Source of the DNA: Ravibacter sp964562455
GTDB taxonomy: Bacteria > Bacteroidota > Bacteroidia > Cytophagales > Spirosomataceae
Direction: 5' to 3'
Length of the DNA stretch: 64,000 nucleotides
NCBI GenBank assembly: GCA_964562455.1
Contig: CAZLTN010000001.1
Coordinates: forward strand, 62,001 to 126,000
How positions within the stretch are numbered: position 1 is the first letter of the stretch; every line of letters begins with the position of its first letter. Made by a program: the position numbers and the translations under genes. Positions 1 to 9,000 of this stretch are shown one piece after another. Below the pieces are notes generated by a model. It was not told the DNA's origin and made no database searches. It saw only the letters and a program-made list of their open reading frames with translations.

Positions 1-757
1 GTGCAACAGCACCCGCGTTGACGTTCCCTTCAAAAAACATTTCAGGCCTGAACCTTTTTACAGAAGTGTTGAACCGGATGAATTTAAAATGCCTTTTTGT
101 CTTGTCGCTGACCTGCACGCCATCTTCCGAAACCAGGAAAACGGTACCATCCGCAGCTTGAAAAATGGCGCTGAGCGTATCCTGCTTCAGCAGGCCGTTA
201 GCGGTGTTTGCAAAGAAAGATTTGCCCGTAGCGGAATTGATCCACCCTATACCCGCAGCATCAGGTCTTGCGAAAAGCCAGTCTATACCATCATATACGT
301 TCGACCTGTTCAGAAACTGAGCTTTGCCGCCGGGAATATCGTGTAAAGCCGACAGGTGAGGAACCCGCTTTGCGATAAAAGTCCGTGTATCAAAACAGTC
401 ATGGCGCAATCCCTCGTAGACCAGGGTCAGTTTACTGCTATCTGCCTGAACAATTGTCCTGTAGATCACATTCTGTGCTATGGTGGCAGAATCACCGGGT
501 TTGTTCCGGAAATTTTTAAACTCACGTCCATCAAAGCGGCTAAGACCATCGAGCGTAGAAATCCAGATAAACCCGTCCTTATCCTGTATAAAGCTTGTGA
601 TAAAACTCTGTGGCAGACCGTCTTCAACTCCGAAATGCTGCTCGTTAGTGTATATAGGTTGCTGGGCAAAACAGGTGTTTCCCTGTCTCGATACCAAAAG
701 AAAAAGTAGACATACGGCGGCGTAAAAAGCGGTTCCTCTACTTATAACGGTTTTCAT
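1..757 (-). CDS. Two-component-regulator-propeller sensor protein, N-terminal part (runs off the left edge)
   Basis: An open frame with no stop runs from an ATG at 757 to the window edge (about 252 codons). It opens with a signal peptide (hydrophobic FYAAVCLLFLLVS, then an Ala-Gln cleavage-type end). Right after it comes the typical first propeller blade of Bacteroidota hybrid sensors: FGVEDGLPQSFITSF, then DKDGFIWISTLDGLSRFDG (the Reg_prop signature, GL-[TS]RFDG). The rest of the visible part continues as periplasmic propeller. In this family the propeller is usually followed by a Y_Y_Y domain and either a histidine kinase or a LuxR-type output; that part is outside the window, so the output is unknown. 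The gene is divergent from the TlpA-like gene at 989 and has its own promoter-like boxes at 786-815. The fold call is firm; the class of sensor is open. Confidence 0.8.
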   Translation of the reverse strand, partial: MKTVISRGTAFYAAVCLLFLLVSRQGNTCFAQQPIYTNEQHFGVEDGLPQSFITSFIQDKDGFIWISTLDGLSRFDGREFKNFRNKPGDSATIAQNVIYRTIVQADSSKLTLVYEGLRHDCFDTRTFIAKRVPHLSALHDIPGGKAQFLNRSNVYDGIDWLFARPDAAGIGWINSATGKSFFANTANGLLKQDTLSAIFQAADGTVFLVSEDGVQVSDKTKRHFKFIRFNTSVKRFRPEMFFEGNVNAGAVA

Positions 758-785
758 TCACAACAGCAGGAGATTTTATAGGCAC

Positions 786-815
786 CGAAGATAATCAGCC
801 GATTTCAATAATCAA
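786..815 (-). promoter_or_regulatory. Bacteroidota-type promoter for the propeller sensor gene
   Basis: On the minus strand TTG (813-815) is followed after 19 nt by TATCTTCG (786-793), one mismatch from the TAnnTTTG -7 box. It lies about 30 nt upstream of the ATG at 757. Inferred from sequence only. Confidence 0.4.
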
Positions 816-929
816 CCGTACTATTTTGGAAAGCGGCCTATCAAATACGGAAGCCCGGGTTTGGAAGGCAGATTTTCTCTCATGCAACCTCCGCCTGCTT
901 TCCGGCATCAAAAAATAAAAATGTACCAG

Positions 930-937
930 TATATTTG
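930..937 (+). promoter_or_regulatory. -7 box (TATATTTG) upstream of the TlpA-like gene
   Basis: A perfect TAnnTTTG match lies 51 nt before the ATG at 989. No convincing TTG -33 box is visible at the right spacing, so this is a weak call. Confidence 0.35.
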
Positions 938-988
938 AAACGGGCTCTTATAACCCATTAAAAACTGCTGGCCTTAGCTAACTCGAAA

Positions 989-2479
989 ATGAAATATCCG
1001 GAAACCCTGGCCCTTTCTATATTAGTTGCAGTTTCTTTTTCAGAATCCTCAATTGCTCAAAGCTATGCCAATGTAGGTTTTTCCTGTGAGCAATGTACCG
1101 GATATGAGCTGCAAATAGAATCCTTTTCACTGATCCATCCGGATTCTGAGGTGCTTTTTTCCGAAAAAATAAACAGTTCGGGAATCGTTACAACTAACAT
1201 ACCCGTAAAATCAGGTCGCCTGATCTCGATATCTCTTAATGAAACCGAAACTAAAAGAGCATTGCGGGAGACCTTCTATATCGAACCGGGAAGTGTTTTG
1301 GAAGTGGAGCTGGCCGATAGCACCTGGAGCGCCAAAGGCCTGTTGGGCCGGGTACACAAACATCGTACCAGGATCAACCAGGTTGACAAAGAACGAAATG
1401 CAGTGTTTCAGACCTCCTATAACTATTCGAAAGCTATGGGTTCTACCGAAATACAAACTGCATACAGCCAGCTGAGAGCGCACCAGGAAGAAATAAGAGC
1501 AGAAATTGAGTCTGACGACCTGTTGTCTCAAAGACTCAAACACTATCTTTTGGCGGAAAATATCGCCCCTGAAAGAGGATTTGAACTGTTTCTTGACGGA
1601 CAGCGAATATACCGCGAACATCATTGGGGATCGAAAAAGTCAGACAAGGTTTCGTTATCGTTTGCGGACTTCCCGGAGCATCTTATCGACAGTAACATGA
1701 TATTTTCTTTTCGCTATTTCCTTCCATTCAGCACAAGTTTATCGCTTCGGCTGATTGGATTAATGGATCGATACCCTCCGCAAAATTCATCCGGGAAACC
1801 GGAGATTTACGAATTCCTCAAAAGAAATATTATGGAAAATCCGAAGATGGCGACATTCCCTGATTTTTTCCTTGCATTCTGCTTGGCTTCCGGGTATGTT
1901 GCCGATAACATCGCATACGATGAGCTCGAAAATGCAAACCGTTCTTTTAAGGCGGACTATCCCAACTCGCCATTTCTTGGTGATCTCGACAAGGTTCTGG
2001 CCGAATACACAACCCTGAAACCAGGAGCGCCTGCCAGAGACTTTGCTATGGCTTCACCCGAAGGAGATACTTTAAAGCTATCTGATTTTAAAGGCAAACT
2101 GGTTTACATCGATCTCTGGGCTACCTGGTGCGGACCGTGCAAAGCAGAATTCAAGTATTCCAAAAAGCTTTCTACCCGATATGCCGATCGGAAAGACCTC
2201 ATTTTCATGTATGTGTCAATGGATAGCGACGCTGGGGCATGGCGCAGATTTTTATCTAAAAACCCCGGTTTAAAGGGTATTCACGGCATTCAACAGCCTA
2301 GTAAAGAGTTTGACCCTGAAGCAGAAAAGCAAACTGTCTATCAATTATATAAAGCCAACGGTATCCCTCATTACATCCTGATAGACAAAAACGGCAACAT
2401 TATAGAGTACAAAGCCCCGAGGCCGTCGGAGCTTGTCAGATCCGATTACCTGGAAAAACTGCTGCAAAAAACAGATTAA
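989..2479 (+). CDS. TlpA/ResA-like thioredoxin-fold protein, periplasmic
   Basis: 496 aa. A signal peptide (LALSILVAVSFSESSIAQ) is followed by an N-terminal domain of the DUF4369-like type, a helical middle, and from about residue 350 a TlpA-like thioredoxin domain with an intact WCGPC (residues 380-384) and a cis-proline region (GIPHYILID). Proteins of this layout are common in Bacteroidota and act as thiol:disulfide oxidoreductases in the periplasm; the substrate is not predictable. The active-site cysteines are present, in contrast to the TlpA-like protein at 36063-37766, which has lost them. The gene stands alone on the plus strand, with a possible -7 box 50 nt upstream. Family call firm, physiological role unknown. 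Confidence 0.85.
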   Translation: MKYPETLALSILVAVSFSESSIAQSYANVGFSCEQCTGYELQIESFSLIHPDSEVLFSEKINSSGIVTTNIPVKSGRLISISLNETETKRALRETFYIEPGSVLEVELADSTWSAKGLLGRVHKHRTRINQVDKERNAVFQTSYNYSKAMGSTEIQTAYSQLRAHQEEIRAEIESDDLLSQRLKHYLLAENIAPERGFELFLDGQRIYREHHWGSKKSDKVSLSFADFPEHLIDSNMIFSFRYFLPFSTSLSLRLIGLMDRYPPQNSSGKPEIYEFLKRNIMENPKMATFPDFFLAFCLASGYVADNIAYDELENANRSFKADYPNSPFLGDLDKVLAEYTTLKPGAPARDFAMASPEGDTLKLSDFKGKLVYIDLWATWCGPCKAEFKYSKKLSTRYADRKDLIFMYVSMDSDAGAWRRFLSKNPGLKGIHGIQQPSKEFDPEAEKQTVYQLYKANGIPHYILIDKNGNIIEYKAPRPSELVRSDYLEKLLQKTD

Positions 2480-2647
2480 CGAAAATTCCCGGGCAGCAAC
2501 ACAAAACATATTCGCCTGTCTATTTTTTTGTTATCAATGACTTCGCTTTTCATCCTGGTCTAATTGGGGATATGCACTCGGGAATGACGATGATGAATGA
2601 TTGATTGATTAGGGAAGTTTAGGATGAATGGGGTCAGTTATTTCAAA

Positions 2648-3247
2648 ATGGAAACAGATAAAAGCGTCTTACAACTGATAGAGCATTTCAGGGAAGTTGT
2701 CGCCCTCGACGACAGCCAGGCAGAATCGATCGCCGCCAGGGCTACCATCAGAAAACCGGGCAGAAAAGAGTACCTGCTTCAACCCGGACAGGTATCCAGG
2801 CATATGCGTTACATTGCAAAAGGGAGTATGCGCGTCTACTACCTGGATGAAAAAAGCCAGGAACATACCCTGCAGCTGGGTATCGAAAACTGGTGGATAA
2901 ACGATTTGTACAGCTATCTGAGCGGGAAGCCCTCGCGCATGTTTATCCAGGCCTGCGAGCCGTGCACGATCATCCAGATCTGTAAGGATGATCTCGAAGC
3001 GCTCTATAAAGAAGTACCCGTTCTATCCGATTTTTTCCGTTTGAAGATCCAAAGCGCCTATGTCTCGCTGCAGGAACGAACGATAGAAAATATGAGTCTC
3101 GACGCATACCTGCGCTACAGTGCATTCGTTTCCGGGTACAGAGATATGGAGCAGCGGTTTCCCCAGTATATGATTGCTTCCTATCTCGGTATAACCCCTG
3201 AATTCCTTAGTTTTCTGCGAAAAAAACATAGCCGCGACGTTTCTTAA
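2648..3247 (+). CDS. Crp/Fnr-family transcriptional regulator
   Basis: 199 aa from the ATG at 2648; an ATG at 2624 in the same frame would add 8 residues, but the shorter form matches the usual start of the family (a Leu-rich helix before the cupin). The cyclic-nucleotide-binding-type beta-barrel covers about residues 20-120 (YLLQPGQVSRHMRYIAKGSMRV). A C-terminal helix-turn-helix reads MIASYLGITPEFLSFLRK. Like many Bacteroidota members it has no clear cAMP-binding Arg-Ser pair, so the ligand is unknown. It sits just upstream of a small outer-membrane protein and DoxX on the same strand. Crp/Fnr-DoxX pairs are frequent in Bacteroidota, so it may control those two genes; this is inference. Confidence 0.82.
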   Translation: METDKSVLQLIEHFREVVALDDSQAESIAARATIRKPGRKEYLLQPGQVSRHMRYIAKGSMRVYYLDEKSQEHTLQLGIENWWINDLYSYLSGKPSRMFIQACEPCTIIQICKDDLEALYKEVPVLSDFFRLKIQSAYVSLQERTIENMSLDAYLRYSAFVSGYRDMEQRFPQYMIASYLGITPEFLSFLRKKHSRDVS

Positions 3248-3279
3248 GATACCTTAATTTTTATCTCCCTGCCCCCTGA

Positions 3280-3287
3280 TAGTTTTG
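3280..3287 (+). promoter_or_regulatory. -7 box (TAGTTTTG) before the outer-membrane protein gene
   Basis: A TAnnTTTG match ends 25 nt before the ATG at 3313, at a spacing normal for Bacteroidota promoters. No clear -33 TTG. Confidence 0.35.
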
Positions 3288-3312
3288 CCCTGATAATTTA
3301 AACGGTCAAAAA

Positions 3313-3933
3313 ATGAGGGCAGAAAATATTCTAACCGTATGTTGCCTGGCGCTCCTTTCCGGGATCCGCGCACAGCCATTGTCGTATGGTCCTGATGTGG
3401 TGGCCGGGCACAGGTCGTTCACCTACCTTCACAATATCAATTACCATTTTACCGACAGGCTGAAAGTCAGCAACCTGACTTTATTCGATACGGAGTACCA
3501 GGAGGACAAAAACAATATCTTTTTTGTCAGGAATACACTCTCCTACAACTTCACCAGTCAACTTGCGCTCAACGGAGCCGTCGGCGTAAAAAATCCGGGC
3601 TCCTTTCTAACCCTGTCAGCGCAATACAGGAAGGCTGCTCCTACCGGTTCATTCAGCTATTCGATAGGTGCAACCTACCAGAAGGGCATTACGCTGGAGC
3701 AGGCGCTTTCGATTGAATATATGCCTTACCTCTCCCATAAAGTACAGGCTTACGTCAGCCTGCTGGCAATTGCGAACGTAAACCTGGAAGGATATCAGCG
3801 GGGACTTCAATTTATCAGGTTGGGAGTCAAAGAGAAGCTGATCGGCTATGGCCTGGCCGTTAATCTTGATCAGTTCGATAACAGCAGGAAAACGCTGGAA
3901 AATGCAGGCCTTTTTATAAAACGCAGCTTTTAA
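3313..3933 (+). CDS. Small predicted outer-membrane beta-barrel protein
   Basis: 206 aa. A short signal peptide ends in Ala-Gln (LALLSGIRAQ). The mature part alternates hydrophobic and polar residues with repeated aromatic pairs (FTYLHNINYHF, NTLSYNFTSQLALNG, GSFSYSIGATY) and ends in a C-terminal Phe (FIKRSF), as outer-membrane barrels do. No family name is recognised. It lies between a Crp/Fnr regulator and DoxX, 93 nt before the latter, and may share their control. The barrel call comes from residue pattern only; a soluble beta-rich periplasmic protein is the alternative. Confidence 0.6.
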   Translation: MRAENILTVCCLALLSGIRAQPLSYGPDVVAGHRSFTYLHNINYHFTDRLKVSNLTLFDTEYQEDKNNIFFVRNTLSYNFTSQLALNGAVGVKNPGSFLTLSAQYRKAAPTGSFSYSIGATYQKGITLEQALSIEYMPYLSHKVQAYVSLLAIANVNLEGYQRGLQFIRLGVKEKLIGYGLAVNLDQFDNSRKTLENAGLFIKRSF

Positions 3934-4026
3934 ACAAAGGACATTACAGGTAAAACAGCCGGCCAAACTGATGGCGTCACTGTAGATTTTTTGCAAATAA
4001 TTAAACTATCTAAAACAAGATTGAAA

Positions 4027-4425
4027 ATGAAAAACACTGATTTAGGGATTTTTATCACCAGGATCGCAATCGGGTTCCCTATGCTGGTTTACGGGATAAG
4101 CAAAGTTTATAACGGGATAGATTTCATCAGGGATCTGCTGATAGCCCGGGGCTTGCCGCCGTTCCTGGGCTATGGTGTGTTTTTAGGCGAAATAGCCGCG
4201 CCGCTACTGATCATCGTGGGGTTCCGGACGCGCGCCGCCGCCATGGTATTCGCATTCAATTGCCTGACAGCAATTTGCCTGGCGCAGACGGACTATATCT
4301 TCAGGATGAACGAATACGGTGGGTGGGCATTGGAGCTTCTGTCCATTTATATACTGGTAGGAATCGGGCTTGTGTTTACCGGCGCCGGACGGATGTCCCT
4401 TTCCACTAAAAGCGTTTGGGATTAG
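4027..4425 (+). CDS. DoxX-family membrane protein
   Basis: 132 aa from the ATG at 4027; an upstream ATG at 3991 would add a 12-residue polar tail not typical of the family. Four hydrophobic segments are visible (about residues 7-25, 50-66, 72-90 and 105-122), with the family-type stretches RIAIGFPMLVYGISKVY and GYGVFLGEIAAPLLIIVG. DoxX-like proteins are inner-membrane proteins linked to redox or quinone chemistry; many have no known reaction. It is the last gene of the Crp/Fnr-barrel-DoxX series and converges with the hmu operon ending at 4478. Confidence 0.85.
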   Translation: MKNTDLGIFITRIAIGFPMLVYGISKVYNGIDFIRDLLIARGLPPFLGYGVFLGEIAAPLLIIVGFRTRAAAMVFAFNCLTAICLAQTDYIFRMNEYGGWALELLSIYILVGIGLVFTGAGRMSLSTKSVWD

Positions 4426-4477
4426 CCGGGCCTTCGACAATAATGCGCTGAACGGATATAAAAAGGAAAACTCTTAC

Positions 4478-4822
4478 TTAATCAGGCACATATATAATCT
4501 CGCCATTGTCCAGCTGGTAAGCCGTGCCTATCTTTTTTCCCTTGCTGCCGCCGGCTTCTTCGCTGTTGTCGGCACGGTATTTTTCTATTTTATTCCCCTT
4601 TTTAGTGATGATCTCCATGTTCTCCTTTCCCGGGTTCTTGATCATACTAAAATCCTCCTGGCTCAATACTTCGGCCATTCCATAGCGGGTGACCAGCGCT
4701 ACCATCAGCGCCACTGCAAATACCAGCGAAAAATCGAACAGGTTGGCCACCGCTGCTATGGGATCCAGTGATTCGTCGTTTGTGCGCCTGGCATGGCTTT
4801 CCCTTCTTTTATGCCTTCTCAT
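4478..4822 (-). CDS. hmuV: DUF2149-type membrane protein, HmuV-like
   Basis: 114 aa. A basic N-terminus (RRHKRRESHARR) precedes one membrane helix (about residues 26-46) and a soluble C-terminal part. This is the DUF2149 layout, a small ExbD-like partner of MotA/TolQ/ExbB channels beside CobN-like proteins. Its start overlaps the end of the HmuU-like gene by 14 nt, so the two are translationally coupled, and it is the last gene of the heme operon. Expected role: partner of the proton channel that energises the membrane step around HmuS. The symbol follows position and family in hmuYRSTUV and is inferred. Confidence 0.75.
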   Translation of the reverse strand: MRRHKRRESHARRTNDESLDPIAAVANLFDFSLVFAVALMVALVTRYGMAEVLSQEDFSMIKNPGKENMEIITKKGNKIEKYRADNSEEAGGSKGKKIGTAYQLDNGEIIYVPD

Positions 4823-5405
4823 TTTGTTCGGAGATCAGTTCGTGAATAAATTCCAGGTCGGCGAGGTCTTCATTGTACCAACGCTGTTTTACCTGGAGCG
4901 TAATAAAGCCTACGCCGCCGATAATCAGCCCGATAATAGTGGACGCAAATCCTTCCTGCATGTTTTTAGCGATAGAAGTAAGATCGCCGTTACTGAGTCC
5001 TACGAGCGCAGGCTGTATCGGAATGAGCGTACCGATCAATCCCAATATGGGACCTACTTTTGAGAGTGTCCGCGCCAGGTCCAGCTCTTTTTGTGAAAGC
5101 AACTCATAATCAGTGAGTACCTTTTCACGTATTACTTCTGATGAAGCATGGCTGACTATACGGTCAAAGGCTTCCTTAAAGGGAGACCTGGGAATCCCGT
5201 CGGTATTCAGCTTCAGTACCGTATCCTGCTGAAGCCCGTTAACCAGGGGCACCACCTGACGCCGCGTTTTAAGCCGGTTCATATAGAAGCCGTAAAACGA
5301 CCCCAAAAGCAAAAGTGCACGAAAAAACAGGAATACCAATGCCAGCACGGTCGGTACCAGGAAGCCCGTAGAAATCCAGTAAATCAGCTTATTTAAAAAA
5401 TCCAT
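4809..5405 (-). CDS. hmuU: MotA/TolQ/ExbB proton-channel family protein, HmuU-like
   Basis: 198 aa with the ExbB topology: one N-terminal helix (about 13-37), a cytoplasmic loop, and two helices near the C-terminus in the characteristic block RTLSKVGPILGLIGTLIPI and GFASTIIGLIIGGVGFITL. Such proteins use the proton gradient to drive envelope processes. Here the dedicated copy sits between HmuT- and HmuV-like genes and overlaps both (17 nt and 14 nt). That points to a complex devoted to heme handling rather than a general TonB energiser. Family call firm; the partner assignment comes from operon position. Confidence 0.85.
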   Translation of the reverse strand: MDFLNKLIYWISTGFLVPTVLALVFLFFRALLLLGSFYGFYMNRLKTRRQVVPLVNGLQQDTVLKLNTDGIPRSPFKEAFDRIVSHASSEVIREKVLTDYELLSQKELDLARTLSKVGPILGLIGTLIPIQPALVGLSNGDLTSIAKNMQEGFASTIIGLIIGGVGFITLQVKQRWYNEDLADLEFIHELISEQNEKA

Positions 5406-6087
5406 TTCTTTTTATTTTTTTAATTGACAATACATAACCGAGAGCGCCCACCGACAGTACCAGCAACACCAGCACAGCCAACGGACGATAGTCGGCCACC
5501 TTATCGGCGGTGCCGCCCAACTGGTCAAACTGTATATTGACCGACAGCATACAGGTGGTAGCCGCAGTGATGATGAGCAGTAGCTGTGCAAGTTCCGATC
5601 GTTGCCCGCGATCGGGCAGCATCCGGCGTAGGGCGATTCCCAATAAAGGCAATCCCGATGCCGCCCCGAGCGCATAAACCATAGCCAGTGTCTGAAATGC
5701 CGTTTGGGTATCCGTATAAAAAAGTATGACCTGGAACAGGAAAAGCGCCGCCGGTAAGCCGGGCAACGGCACGTATTGAAGTACGCGCCACCACTTTTTT
5801 ACGGGATAACCCAATACCGCCCGAAGCGAGTTGTTGACTACCATCCAGCGCAGCAGCAGCTCCGCCAGTATAACCACCGTGATACGCTGCAGCCAAAGCG
5901 GGTCTTCGGGCAATTTTTTCAATACAGGCACGCTTTGATCTATCGCCATAGGATATAGCGCATAGCAAAAAATGCCGGTTGCCAGTGCCAGCCCGGCTAA
6001 AGGCCACGCTGTATCCCCGGCAGTATATTGAAGCACGCTATTCAGCACGCTTCCTGCCAGGACCAGCAGCAACAGTTCAAAGATCAT
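5389..6087 (-). CDS. hmuT: Polytopic membrane protein of the hmu operon, HmuT-like
   Basis: 232 aa, almost wholly hydrophobic with about six membrane helices and a short basic C-terminus (KKIKRNGFFK). Its ATG overlaps the stop of hmuS (ATGA) and its end overlaps the proton-channel gene by 17 nt. No enzyme motif is visible. In the hmuYRSTUV operons of Bacteroidota the gene after hmuS encodes a membrane protein of unknown function, and this one fits by position and topology. A permease for heme or for the products of HmuS would make sense but is not shown by the sequence. Confidence 0.65.
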   Translation of the reverse strand: MIFELLLLVLAGSVLNSVLQYTAGDTAWPLAGLALATGIFCYALYPMAIDQSVPVLKKLPEDPLWLQRITVVILAELLLRWMVVNNSLRAVLGYPVKKWWRVLQYVPLPGLPAALFLFQVILFYTDTQTAFQTLAMVYALGAASGLPLLGIALRRMLPDRGQRSELAQLLLIITAATTCMLSVNIQFDQLGGTADKVADYRPLAVLVLLVLSVGALGYVLSIKKIKRNGFFK

Positions 6088-9000
6088 TGATTATTCTTTT
6101 TCCGGACATACCATACCAGCAGCGAAAGCAATACCGAAAAGACTACGCCAATCAACAACCATTTTGTACCGGCTCCCGTATCAACCTGATCTCCTGTATT
6201 ATTCCGTGTATCACCGGCTTTTTCATTTACCTTTTTCAATACGGTCGATTTGTTTTCCGCAGCGGAACCGGCTGATTGAATTTCTTTCGCCACTTTCAGG
6301 CTGGCCTGGTAATCCGCCCGGTCGCTTTCCCGGAGATGATCGGCGATGTATTTATTGAGCGCCGCATTGCCGCATACGAACCCCGAACAACCCGCGCCAT
6401 GATCTTTCATTTCGGCAAGGTGCAGGTCCGTGATTTCCTGCAGTTGTTTTTCGGTGGGCTTCCAAAGGCCTTTGCGGACGGTTTCCAACATTACCGCCGT
6501 CAGCTCCTGCAGGGCATAAGGGTTCTCACGGTCAAAAAACGTTTTCGTCCCCAGTTGCAGCTTATCCAGTACATACGTGTCGTGTAATTCATTCCACAGG
6601 GCTGCATCGATCGCATCCGGTTTCATCACATTCCAGCTGTAGGTATTGCGGAATGTTTCGGCAAACACTTCGGCGGAAGAGGCGCCGCCTTTCAACAACT
6701 CTCCTATGTATTTGGGATTGAGCAGCGTGCTGCGGGCCTCTACCCAAATAGCCTCCTTCAGTTCCTGCACCCGTGGGTTAGACGGATTGCGGGAGTCGCT
6801 GAAATATACCGAAGGCTCACTGCCTGTTACCTCGCGGACCGTCAGGTTAAGTCCGCCGGCAAATTCATACACATGGTCGAGGCTGAGCGCTCCCCAGGTG
6901 TTGGATGAACGCGGATGGACAATAACTTCTGTATTCTGCAGGGCTGCCTCGAAAACACCTTCCTTAAAATCGGCCCAATGCTTGTCGTCGTTATACAGCG
7001 CCCCCATGTTATTCAGGTAGGTGCGTGCGATTTCACTCCGGTCTTCCCAGCTATCGCCCTTTTCCACCATACCCGTTATACCCGTACCATAGCTGCCATT
7101 GACGCCACCAAAAACACGTAGCGCTGCCAGCTCCCGGGCTTCGCGGGGTGAAAAGCCCTTTTCTTTCAGTATTTTTTCTGTTGTACCTACGCCCGCTCTT
7201 ACCGCGTTGTTCTCCTCGTCGGCTGCCGCCGCCATAGCCACCGCTTTATTAACCAGCTCCAGACGGGATGCAGCCAGATCGCGAAGTTGCCCCGAAGTCT
7301 GAACCACTACATCCACACGCGGACGACCGAGTTCAGAAACCTGCATCAGCCGCACATCGGCTACGCGGCCGAAAGCATCCCTCACCGGCTCTATGCCGAG
7401 CAGATAAAAGATCTGCGCCAGCATGGCTCCTTCGGTATGGATAAAGTCGCCTGCCCATAGTGTGAAAGCTACTTTTTTGGGGTATTCTCCATTATTTTCC
7501 CTCTGATGTTTCTCCAGCATTGACTTTACCTGCATTTTACCTACTTCCCAGGCCTCTGCCGACGGGGTTTTCTCGGCGTCGATGGAGTATAAATTACGTC
7601 CTGAGGGCACACTTTGCGGATTATTGATAGGATCACCGCCGGATGAAGGCAAGGAGTATCCCCCTCCCAGCCCGTTCACCAACGCCTCCAGCTCCTTATC
7701 CGTACTGCTCTGTAAGGCCTCCCGGTAAGCGTCCAGGTGATTAACAGCCGTTTCGATGCGGTTGACGGCATCGGCAAAATCGGCTTCTTTCTGACTATGC
7801 GGCAATGACGGTTTCTGCCTGCCTGCCAACGCAGCCGCTATTTCCGGAGGAGGGCCACCTGCTCCGCGCCGTTGAGACCTTTGTCCGGTTTGTTCGGCCT
7901 GCATGGCTTTCCAGGCATGGGCCCGGGCGACATCCCCCGGCGAAACAAGATCTGTCAGGGTCACCTTCCGGCCTTTCTGCCAGTCTTTTATAATTGCTTC
8001 TGCCCGCCTGGTATAGTTCGCAGCCATAAATGTTGTCTGTCCCAATCGCTTTGCCGGTATAGTTCCTTTGATAACATCGAGTTTTGCCAAACCATAGGCA
8101 ATCGGATCAATCGCCATAAGCTGCACCGTGGCGCTTACCTGTTCGGCCGTATAAGGGACACCGAGGGTATAAAGTCCGGATGTGACCTTTTCCGAACCGA
8201 TCTCCTCAACGAGCTCCGCCAGGCGACGTACTTCCTCTACCGACAGGTCACGGGTGCTGTCCGGTATCTGCAGATCGTTGTAAAGCCCCATTTTACGCGC
8301 CCTTTCCGATATCGATTTTGCATAGGCATGTTGTACCGCCGGGTCTTCCAACGCCGTAAACCTGTGCAGCGTTTGCTCCAATGCCGCCAGCTCATTGTAG
8401 GTTTCTCCTTTCATAAAAGGCGGTGTAAGGTAGCTGAACAGCGTGGCATACGTGCGGCGTTTGGCAATCATCCCTTCGCCTACATTGGAGATGGTGTATG
8501 CGTAAAAATGAGGGATGTTCCCGATCAGGATGTCGGGCCAGTCGTTGCCTGACAAAGCTATTTGCTTGCCGGGCGTAAATTCCAGGCTTCCATGCGTACC
8601 GAAGTGCATGACCGCATCTGCCTGAAAAGCATGCCGGGACCAGAGATAACTGGCAATATAGGCGTGCGGCGGAGCCTCGTCGGTCCCATGCACCATTTTA
8701 AACGTGTCATCGCCTGTGCCCGCCATGGGTTGCGGCAGGAGCACGACGTTGCCGAATTCGATACGGGCTACTGCGAGGTAACCGGTATCTTCCCTGCGCA
8801 TCGCCATATATTCGCCGGGCGCCGGGCCATACCTATCGATCACACTTTTCCAACGCTGAGGGCTTATATCATTTTCTGCCCAGTTCTCGTATTCCGAAGC
8901 AGGTACTAACGCCGGATTTCCCTTTTGAAAAAAAGCCTCTATGCTACCTTCTGCGTACGGCCCCAGTACGGCGCCATTCTGTTGGATCAGCGCTTCCAGT